Below, piece by piece: positions 56,125-64,000 of a stretch of DNA of 64,000 bases. Within the stretch, counting starts at the first letter, position 1. The number at the start of each line of letters is the position of its first letter. The position numbers were made by a program, and so were the translations under genes. This DNA comes from Selaginella tamariscina (lineage: Eukaryota; Streptophyta; Lycopodiopsida; Selaginellales; Selaginellaceae), in the NCBI GenBank assembly GCA_003024785.1, contig PUQB01000283.1:93106-157105 (forward strand), given 5' to 3'. The notes under the pieces were generated by a model, which was not told where the DNA came from, ran no database searches, and saw nothing but the letters and a program-made list of their open reading frames with translations.

Positions 56125-57409
56125 CTGCAGTCATTAATCAACTCAATAAGGAGTATGTTGATCTTTTCAACTTTCACTTATCATCTGGGGCCAAGATTGC
56201 GACACGCTACCCTATTCCAACTAGAGATGCTAGGCCAATCATGGTACCTATTCGGCGTCAATCACCAAAGGAGCTCAAGATCTTATGAGTGAATGTTAAG
56301 GAGATGTTGAAGAAAGGTGTTATTCGAAATCTCAAAGTCCTTGGGTGTGCGAACCTCATCTTGTGACAAAGCCAGATGGGAGCATTCAATTTTGCATCGA
56401 CTATCGCCCATTAAATAATGTAACTATTTTAGATGTGTACCCACTTTCTCATATTGCAGACCTTTTGGATCGACTGGGCGGAGCCGTTGGTTCACCAAGT
56501 TAGATCTCGCCTTTGGATATTGGCAAATTCCGATGTCTGACATGGACATTCTAAAGACTGTTTTGGACACAATTTGACTTGTACGAGTTCTTGGTGATGC
56601 CTTTCGGTTTGAGCAATGCTCTAATGACTTTTCAACGTATGATGGACGAGGTTCTCTACAATATGTCGGAGTGACTGCTGACTTCATCGATGATGTTTTA
56701 ATCCACTCGGATGGAACGTGGAAGGAGCATGTCGGTGATGTATGCAAGGTTTTGGATCAGCTGTGGGAAGTTGAAGCCGTTTAAGTGTGTGTTTGGATCC
56801 AAGGACACCACTTATTTGGGTTATTGCATTTCACGTGAAGGTTTGCAAGTCGATCTTGACAAACTGGTTGCAATTTTGAAGTTCCCTACGCCGAAGTGTG
56901 TGAATGATGTGCAACGCTTTCTTGGTAAGGTACAATATCTGGGTCATTTTGTAGATCATCTTTCAGATCATACTGCACCATTGCGGGTGCTACTGAAGTC
57001 ATCAATGACTTCTTTTGTTTGGTCTAAGGATTGCAAGCAGGCATTTGTAGATCTCAAAGAGCTGTTGACGACTCCTTTAATTTTGGTGTACCCGGATTAC
57101 ACTCGTCCTTTCATCTTGCGTGTAGATGCTTCTGACATCGGTCTCAGGGGCATATTGATGCAGGAGAGTACAAGTGTTCCTGGCCAACGACGTCCCATTA
57201 TGTACATCAGTCGTACGTTACAACCAGCAGAGGTGAACTACTCCACAATAGAAAAGGAGTGTCTAGCAGCAGTTTGGAGTTTTGAGAAGCTCCATGCCTA
57301 CTTGCATGGTTTGCAGACGTTGTTGAAAGGTGACCATGCAGCAGTCACATCGTTGTTGAAGCGAAAGAATTTGATTGGCCATACTGCTCGGTGGACCTTG
57401 AAGCTTCAA
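56125..57409 (+). pseudogene. RT and RNase H remnant, truncated by insertion
   Basis: The N-terminal RT region (INQLNKEYVDLFNF) starts near 56138. Core motifs DVYPLSHIADLLDRL, YEFLVMPFGL and FIDD (56683-56694) are spread over several frames. From 56711 a 259-codon frame is open: CVFGSKDTTYLGYCISREGL, the RT connection and RNase H (RPFILRVDASDIGL, STIEKECLAAVWSFE, DHAAVTSLLKRKN). It runs out of retroelement sequence at 57409, where the nested LTR begins. Confidence 0.85.
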
Positions 57410-57550
57410 TGTCAGAGTTTTAACCCAAAGGGCCAACACGTGGCTGCCGGGTGGCCATTCAGCGTCATCACCCTGTGTGAGCAACGCTAAGTTTCCCAGA
57501 ACAACCCCAACGACCCCTAAGGTTAGACTCTAATGCCCAAGTGGACAGGA

Positions 57551-57703
57551 GACTTAGGGTTTAGCCTAAGTCTCCCTAGAGTGTCTGCCCCTAAAACCCT
57601 TGAGGATAACCCTAGTTGACTTAGGGTTTAGCCTAAGTCTCCCTAGAGTGTTTGCCCCCAAAACCCTTGAGGGATAACCCTAGTTGACTTAGGGTCTTGC
57701 CCT
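57551..57703. repeat. 67-bp tandem repeat within the LTR, about 2.3 copies
   Basis: GACTTAGGGTTTAGCCTAAG starts copies at 57551 and 57618, and GACTTAGGGTC starts a partial copy at 57685. Each full copy contains the CTTAGGGTTTAGCCTAAG hairpin and an AACCCT-type motif. The same array is in the other LTR (about 62801-62955). Confidence 0.9.
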
Positions 57704-58404
57704 AGAAGACCTAGACAGGCTCATGTCCTAACCCCCATCGAGGAGACGTGTGTTCCACACATACCCCTAGACAGAGCTAAGGCATCGTCACTTACCCCTT
57801 GAGGAATCACCCTCATCCGGGAGTACGACCCCTTTAGGGCGACAAGGGGGTACCCTGAACCATGACTAACCCCTAAGGGTTTGAGTGGCCAAGTTATACC
57901 CTAGACCTAGGGCTAGTACTTAGTGAGGACACGAGTGTGCGCCGTAGGCGGACACGAGTGTTCTGCTAAGCAAACTCCCTAAGGCTAGGTTTGGGATAAC
58001 CCTAAGCACACGACCTTGCGAGTGCCTTACGAAAGGGCTTCTGCTAATGAGCTTAGGTTGTTCAACCCCTGGATTCCAAGGAGAACACTTCCCTAGCCAA
58101 GTGTGCCAAAGCACACCTAGTTACGAAACCTAACCTCCCTTGAGTGGATGCCCAAGGCTTAGCACCCTAGTGCAAGCACAAGCATGCCTGTTTGCTAAAG
58201 TATCCAACCCTTTAGTGACATGCCCATGACATAACCCCAAAGGGCGTGCCTCGGGCGTTGTACCATGTGACGTTTAGCCCAGTGTCACATCTCCATGTGA
58301 CACTGCCTTCTATGATGTGGGCTATCATGCCATAGCCCTTAGATTCAAGAGTTGCACCAAGTACCACAAACATGGTTCCTAAATGCCAACTCTAGAACCC
58401 CTCA

Positions 58405-58686
58405 ATGAACCCTCAAGAACCAGGTAACATGAACCTGTCAAACAAGATCCCACGCCCACAGTTGGACAAGGACACAGATGTGCCTTGCTTAGCCGTGAGT
58501 GCTACACCTAGCTTGACGTGGAGGAGGAGGCTGGAGATAAGCCTCAACCTCTGCCTCTTGGAACGTGCATTTCGACAAGACCTCCCAGGCATGGATTCGC
58601 CAACGTTAAGGATAAGCTACCCCGAAGGTGGGACGTACCCCTGGCATCTGGAAGTTAGGGCGGCACAACAGAGGGTTGTACCTTAA
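58405..58686 (+). other. 93-codon ORF inside the LTR, antisense to the element
   Basis: An ATG frame, MNPQEPGNMNLSNKIPRPQL at its start, that is also open at 63649-63930 in the other LTR. The two differ by about seven transitions, of which three change the residue. No family recognised. Being open in two recent copies of the same LTR is not independent evidence of translation. Confidence 0.35.
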
Positions 58687-58876
58687 CGACACAAGCTGAA
58701 GCTTGCACCGGCAGAAGAGCAACGAACTCATTCATGAACCCAGGAGCTCTCCTACGTATACTCTACTTTATTTATGTGACGGAGCCCCCCCCCCCTCTTT
58801 TCCTGTTTGTGTTAGTGGGCTGGCACTGAATTTTAGCCCCTTAGACAAATTAGCAATATGAGCTTATAACTCACCC

Positions 58877-58975
58877 TTACTCCTACCCCTAAACCCTACC
58901 CAAGGGGGTGGGGGTTTTAGGGCATGGGTTAGGGCAACCCTAGGGTTAGGTCAACCCTAGGGGTTCCTAATCCTA
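58877..58975. repeat. Telomere-like degenerate block in the LTR
   Basis: CCCTAAACCCTACCCAAGGG and then GGGTTTTAGGGCATGGGTTA, GGGCAACCCTAGGGTTAGG form irregular plant-telomere-like motifs on both strands. They are not an ordered telomeric array. Confidence 0.7.
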
Positions 58976-59465
58976 CTTAACACGCCGAGCTCATCCAATC
59001 AGCCTATTCGGGACTAACCAAAACTAACATATCATTTATGCGGAGTTAGCCAAAAGTTCACATAATTTCATTACCCCCCTTGCATTACGCGAAGCCAAGT
59101 ACTTCAGAACCGTCGTTCACTGAGTCGTAAACCCAGCGCGGAGGCACCACCTGCGACATGAAGTCACTGGAGACCTTTTGCACGTCTGCAAAGTCTGTCA
59201 CCCGACGCACACAACACTGGTTAATTTCTTTACTTAACTAGAATTTATATTGGAGGCCTCTAGTTAGTGTTGTTGCCGGCCCCTTGGTTAATAAGAAATA
59301 AAGACTTGCTTTATTCCTTAATATTAAACTATTGACGACCCTGTCGTCTAGACACAACAAGCACTTCTCAAATGCTTGACCAAACACCTTCACGTTTCTC
59401 CAATTGTTCCACATTCCACATGTTATGGTATTATAGCTTACATCTGCATCCCTCGGTGTTTCTCA

Positions 59466-62400
59466 TTACCCCTTTTCATAAGGGTCTGCTACTATACCTA
59501 TCCTTTAGTATATAGCTACGCCAGACTAAGTATGAGACTTTTATCGGAATCAAGCTCTTTTCCGATAAGAGTACAAGTCGTAAAACCCTGTTCTTTGTAA
59601 ACATGTCAATCTGGCCAGAGGCGATCACAGAGGCGCATGGCTGTACACATGTATACAACAAGGTCTTGCCAATCTACCAACTGCCATTCACTTGGTGTTT
59701 ATTAACATAAATTTATTCCCGATAGGAATCAAATTCAGTCAAATCCGCGACCAAGTGTGATAGCCTTACCATTCGTCTTTCGCAACCATCTTTGTACTCT
59801 TTCATAACACCGACCAGTTCAGGGACCAGATAAGCTAACATACCTTTCTTACAAACCAATGTGGAAACCAGGAAATTCAACCCATCTCTAGTGCCTCAAT
59901 CGACAACCTTTAGATAACACGTCTTAATTGTCATCTCATTGTACTCATTCCCCAAAGAGCACATCATACTAGATGCCGTTCAATACTTCCTAACTCTTTA
60001 TCTACTAAGTTCAAAATACCAAATTTTAAGACTTAGTTTCCACGATAAGAGTCTCTCTGAATTCAGAATACTGCACGCCTCCATAACATTATATTTATTT
60101 CCAACTCTTAAACTGATTTCGTAAATGTTTCTCAACACTATACCGAAGTATAGCATTTCACTAATTGAAGCAATTAGTTTTTGATAAACATCTTTTTAAA
60201 CTAATCCTTATTCTATAAAAATTGTAATTTCGATATTGATACTTTGAATGGATAATGATCGTTTTAACGTTCAAATCCTAAGCTTATCAACTAGTTGTTA
60301 TACTAGCGATATAAACTTACAATCATATCAATTTATCAAAATGCTACAACTATAATATAGACATGGTCTTAGTTTACATGAACCGAACTTCAATTTTGAG
60401 ATGGAATATAATGTTATGACAGTATTTCCGAGGAACTTTGTTCAGAGACTAAGAGGAATCATGAACTAGTGTCTGGTTCATCTAATTGATTTAGTAAGAT
60501 ATCAACCTCCACATAAATGTTATCATAACACTGAAGTGTTATATCAACTTCATGTTTTAGTCATACCTTATAATTCAATAGATCTCCCCAAACATGAATA
60601 AAATATCTAGTTCAGTACATTGAACTAAGATACATTATTCACTCTAGACACCTAGCAATCCAGAAAGTATCACATTGCCCCTCAAGCAATGTATTGAGAA
60701 ATGTCTCATTTCTCAACTAACTTGAAAACACGTTTCAAGTTATAACACTAAGGTAGTGCCTTACCAAAGTGTAGACTCAAATCCACTTGAGTCTTTATAT
60801 TTATGATTACGGCCACCTCATGTGATCATAACCAAGTTTGATATTGAGCGCTCCAAACTCAATATTGAAGAGATATCATACTATACTTTGACAAGTCATT
60901 TATAATCAATCTTAAAAGATTGTCAAAATATTTCAAAGTTTAAATATAAATATCTCACAGATGAGGTGATAGGAAACCTCATATTCTCGAACCGGATATT
61001 GGACGAACCTTGAACTACAATCATCAAGAAGGGACACCATCTTCTTGAGCTAATCCCGCTACACAATATCATACTTACAAGAATATTGAACCAACTCAAG
61101 GAACACCATCAAACCTTGAGATAGAACTAACAACTAACCCAAGGAATACAATCAAACCTTGAGTCAAGAATAGTTCTATTTTTCAATATTCCGAAAGATT
61201 GAAGATACATACTTTATTTGTTCTTTAAGTGCCCACATTTGCGACCATGATGCAGAGTCAAAGAATAATCGTATTCGACTCTAAAATGAAATTGATATTG
61301 AAAATCAATATCAACTTTTAATTCTCATCGAACACCGACTCTCTGAGGAGGTACATGCACTTAAACCTCCAATGGAAATCCGACTATTACTAGCTCATTG
61401 GTAATTCTCAACATAAGTTATCAAACTTAGCAAGTTTCCTTACTTAGTCGATAAACAAAGTGAAGAATCCCAAATCATGCTCTTCTTAACCAAGGAATCA
61501 CCCTTGTTCAAGAGCTTATCCCCACATTGCAAACAACGTTACAATTTCAAGATTAAAGAGTTAAAATGAAAATGCACAAGTGTGCGCCGAACGCCTTCAC
61601 TATGCAAGTCTTCATTACTCAGTAAACTAAAAATGTAAACGTATGTTTCCAACATTTCTCTTTCTGATAGATCATGCCATCTATCCCAAAACTGATATTG
61701 ATAAGAAACAAAATTCTCTAGCTATTATCCGAAGTTTCTCTCATGATCTCTTATGAAACAACTTCATAATCGAGCTAGCTAACTTGAATACAGAGTGCAC
61801 GCTTACAACTAACTAAGGTTTCAAGTTGTACTAAGTTCAAATTAGGTGACTTGAACTTAGTAAACTATTCCACCTAATGTTACTTGTAGCTAGCATCATC
61901 AAAATATTGCGAACATCGGACAATACTTTGATTACATTGGATCTTCGAATCAACTTTTAACATATTCATCATATGTTAAATTTGACATTTCGTTGTATTA
62001 TAAGTTCATCATCATAGTCTGCTTTTGGAGTTATACTCTGAAAAACACGCACTATAATGAGAGCTTATTTTACACTTTATGTCAAAATGTAGTGTTCATT
62101 CTTATGTTTGAATATGCCCCTTCTCCGAAGTCAAAGATGCACTTCTGAACATAAGTCTTTCCCCGTTTGAACACTATTGGACGATATTGAATCTTGACTA
62201 AGCCAAAACTCAATGGACACTGTTGTTTCAAATCATGTGTTATCCCAAATTCAAACACCTTAAAGAAAAAGAAAAATTTTCAATAATGTGTAGCTTAGGA
62301 TATCACAAGACCACTTCACAAGACTTAGTTTGTAAGCCAGAACAAACTAACATGCCACGTCTTGTGGAAGTAATGGTAAAGTAACCTGGACAACCATAAG

Positions 62401-62634
62401 GTAAAATAACCTGGCATACAACTTGGAAGCTGACTTCCAAGTGCTACCTTCTAAGTCCATAACCCACACCCACTTATGAAGTAGGTGTACTCTGAAGAGT
62501 TATAGATCTCAGGACCAACTCTCCACGCAGAATTCAGACATTAGCCGAAAGTGATAGAGTACTTCAAGAATTTAGAACTAACTAAACCCTAAAATACACT
62601 ACACTTTAGGTAGTCCTACTGACCGTAGAGAATA
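59466..62634 (-). other. Internal noncoding domain, dense array of short hairpins
   Basis: Perfect inverted repeats follow one another almost without pause. Examples (stem/loop): 59541-59568 (8/12), 60160-60178 (7/5), 60525-60542 (8/2), 60694-60716 (9/5), 60720-60740 (8/5), 60773-60794 (8/6), 60907-60922 (7/2), 61024-61048 (8/9), 61292-61314 (10/3), 61830-61861 (11/10), 61956-61980 (10/5), 62325-62350 (8/10), 62421-62442 (9/4). Nested pairs also occur: GAATATTGAA at 61081 with TTCAATATTC ending at 61191 encloses ATAGAACTA/TAGTTCTAT (61121-61179). No coding frame is visible. The pattern suggests a strongly folded RNA. Confidence 0.8.
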
Positions 62635-62647
62635 GGCTCCGATACCA
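62635..62647 (-). other. Primer-binding site of the nested element
   Basis: Minus strand TGGTATCGGAGCC, two bases inside the LTR end. It matches the complement of plant initiator-methionine tRNA except for one G in place of A, and sets the orientation of the element. Confidence 0.85.
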
Positions 62648-62649
62648 AT

Positions 62650-64000
62650 TGTCAGAGTTTTAACCCAAAGGGCCAACACGTGGCAACACGTGGCTGCCAG
62701 GTGGCCATTCGGCGTCATCACCCTGTGTGAGCAACGCTAAGTTTCCCAGAACAACCCCAACGACCCCTAGGGTTAGACTCTAATGCCCAAGTGGACAGGA
62801 GACTTAGGGTTTAGCCTAAGTCTCCCTAGAATGTCTGCCCCCAGAACCCTTGAGGGATAACCCTAGTTGACTTAGGGTTTAGCCTAAGTCTCCCTAGAGT
62901 GTCTCCCCCAAAACCCTTGAGGGATAACCCTAGTTGACTTAGGGTCTTGCCCTAGAAGACCTAGACAGGCTCATGCCCTAACCCCCATCAAGGAGACGTG
63001 TGTTCCACACATACCCCTAGACAGAGCTAAGGCATCGTCACTTACCCCTTGAGGAATCACCCTCATCCGGGAGTACAACCCCTTTAGGGCGACAAGGGGT
63101 ACCCTGAACCACGACTAACCCCTAAGGGTTTGAGTGGCCAAGTTATACCCTAGACCTAGGGCTAGTACTTAGTGAGGACACGAGTGTGCGCCGTAGGCGG
63201 ACACGAGTGTTCTGCTAAGCAAACTCCCTAAGGCTAGGTTTGGGATAACCCTAAGCACATGACCTTGCGAGTGCCTTACGAAAGGGCTTCTGCTAATGAG
63301 CTTAGGTTGTTCAACCCTGGATTCCAAGGAGAACACTCCCCTAGCCAAGTGTGCCAAAGCACACCTAGTTACGAGACCTAACCTCCCTTGAGCGGATGCC
63401 CAAGGCTTAGCACCCTAGTGCAAGCACAAGCATGCCTGTTTGCTAGAGTATCCAACCCCTTAGCGACAAGCCCATGACATAACCCCAAAGGGCGTGCCTC
63501 GGGCGTTGTACCATGTGACGTTTAGCCCAGTGTCACATCTCCATGTGACACTGCCTTCCAGATGTGGGCTATCATGCCATAGCCCTTAGATTCAAGAGTT
63601 GCACCAAGTACCACAAACGTGGCTAAATGCCAACTCTAGAACCCCTCAATGAACCCTCAGGAACCAGGTAACGTGAACCTGTCAAACAAGATCCCACGCC
63701 CACAGTTGGACAAGGACACGGATGTGCCTTGCTTGGCCGTGAGTGCTACACCTAGCTTGACGTGGAGGAGGAGGCTGGAGACAAGCCTCAACCTCTGCCT
63801 CTTGGAACGTGCATTCCGACAAGACCTCCCAGGCATGGATTCGCCAACGTTAAGGGTAAGCTACCCCGAAGGTGGGACGTACCCCTGGCATCTGGAAGTT
63901 AGGGCGGCACAACAGAGGGTTGTACCTTAACGACACAAGCTGAAGCTTGCACCGGCAGAAGAGCAACGAACTCATTCATGAACCCAGGAGCTCTCCTACG
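62650..64000 (-). repeat. 5' LTR of the nested element, cut by the window edge
   Basis: Collinear with 57410-58755, offset 5240-5244. It has one extra AACACGTGGC unit near 62685 and scattered substitutions, many of them transitions. It keeps the 67-bp tandem repeat, the 11-bp hairpin (63528-63553) and the 93-codon frame (63649-63930). Confidence 0.93.

Larger units (their letters stand above)
54594..57409 (+). mobile_element. Decayed Ty3/gypsy element, 5' LTR end to RNase H, split by a nested element
   Basis: The 5' LTR end is recognised by TTGTATATAAGTTAGGG, which aligns with CCTGTATATAAGCAGGG in the LTR at 8340, and by the junction TCACA/TTGGTGGAAGTGAGGGG at 54718-54719, which resembles that element's primer site. 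A 72-bp-spaced direct repeat (GTTAGGGTTCTTGAATTAAT) lies at 54594 and 54666 within the LTR. Gag, RT and RNase H remnants follow with many stops and frameshifts. The element is cut at 57409 inside the RNase H region by the insertion at 57410; the rest must lie beyond 64000. It is related to, but clearly older than, the element at 8340. Confidence 0.85.
57410..59465 (-). repeat. 3' LTR of the nested element
   Basis: The stretch 57410 to about 58755 aligns with 62650-64000 at roughly 97-98 % by eye. The inner end is inferred: CA at 59464-59465 followed by TTACCCCTTTTC, which on the minus strand is a short purine tract GAAAAGGGGTAA before TG. The end could also be earlier, because the other copy is cut off by the window. 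Contains a 67-bp tandem repeat, a telomere-like block and an 11-bp hairpin at 58280-58305. Confidence 0.7.
57410..64000 (-). mobile_element. Nested non-autonomous LTR element (LARD-like), noncoding and hairpin-rich
   Basis: TGTCAGAGTTTTAACCC begins both long repeats, at 57410 and 62650. Just left of the second, the minus strand reads TGACA-AT-TGGTATCGGAGCC, a primer-binding site one base different from the usual complement of initiator-methionine tRNA. So the element is on the minus strand, with its 5' LTR on the right (running off the window) and its 3' LTR on the left. The internal part (about 59466-62634) has no ORF above about 75 codons in any frame and none resembling gag or pol, so it would depend on another element for transposition. 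Its size plan (LTR about 2 kb, noncoding interior about 3.2 kb) resembles large retrotransposon derivatives. It interrupts the gypsy RNase H gene; TTCAA (57405-57409) is the expected target duplication, but the other copy is outside the window. Confidence 0.85.

Noticed and set aside
57263-57484. 73-codon minus-strand frame at the nested junction
   Set aside because: Crosses the boundary between gypsy RNase H and the LTR; chance fusion.
58877-58975. Possible true interstitial telomere array
   Set aside because: Motifs are irregular, on both strands and part of an LTR, so not an ordered array.

Overview
This is a nuclear window from a land plant. It is very AT-rich and carries many (TA)n, (GA)n, (CT)n and (GT)n microsatellites. 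Its genes have many short exons and belong to plant families: UDP-apiose/UDP-xylose synthase, a PH-RCC1-FYVE-BRX protein and a plant-type RanBP2 zinc-finger protein. Both Ty3/gypsy and non-autonomous LTR retroelements are present, and one LTR contains plant telomere-like TTAGGG/CCCTAA motifs. The species cannot be named from the sequence.

Layout. 1-6 kb: AT-rich DNA with an inverted partial copy (3966-4361) of an unrecognised gene at 6003-6955. 8340-13241: a complete but frameshifted Ty3/gypsy element with LTRs of about 200 bp and a 4-bp AATT target duplication. 13906-16705 (minus): a nine-exon UDP-apiose/xylose synthase gene. 17.6-25.3 kb: gene-free AT-rich DNA with a 0.92-kb tandem duplication. 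26024-32618 (plus): a nineteen-exon PRAF/RLD gene. 36621-38141 (minus): an intact single-exon HAD/FCP1-type phosphatase-like gene, followed by a perfect 137-bp palindrome. 40.6-41.1 kb: a decayed minisatellite of about 20-21 bp. 45795-47184: two small genes, one encoding a predicted N-myristoylated protein. 50727-53069: a three-finger RanBP2-type zinc-finger gene interrupted by a 225-bp assembly gap. From about 54.6 kb: a decayed gypsy element whose RNase H region is split at 57409 by a large minus-strand non-autonomous LTR element that runs off the right edge.

Two themes stand out. First, the nested element (57410 to beyond 64000) has no long ORF but is packed with perfect short inverted repeats (stems of 7-11 bp, loops of 2-12 nt), some nested into branched structures. 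This resembles a LARD-type element whose RNA may matter as structure. It is the best candidate here for something undescribed. Second, the conserved genes keep their splice sites and protein similarity but are broken by isolated indels of one or two bases, many in homopolymers. This looks more like residual long-read assembly error than gene death, so the affected genes are annotated as genes with the breaks noted.

The genes do not form a pathway. The synthase supplies UDP-apiose and UDP-xylose for cell-wall polymers, the RLD-type protein belongs to a family linked to polar trafficking and gravitropism, and the zinc-finger protein probably binds RNA.
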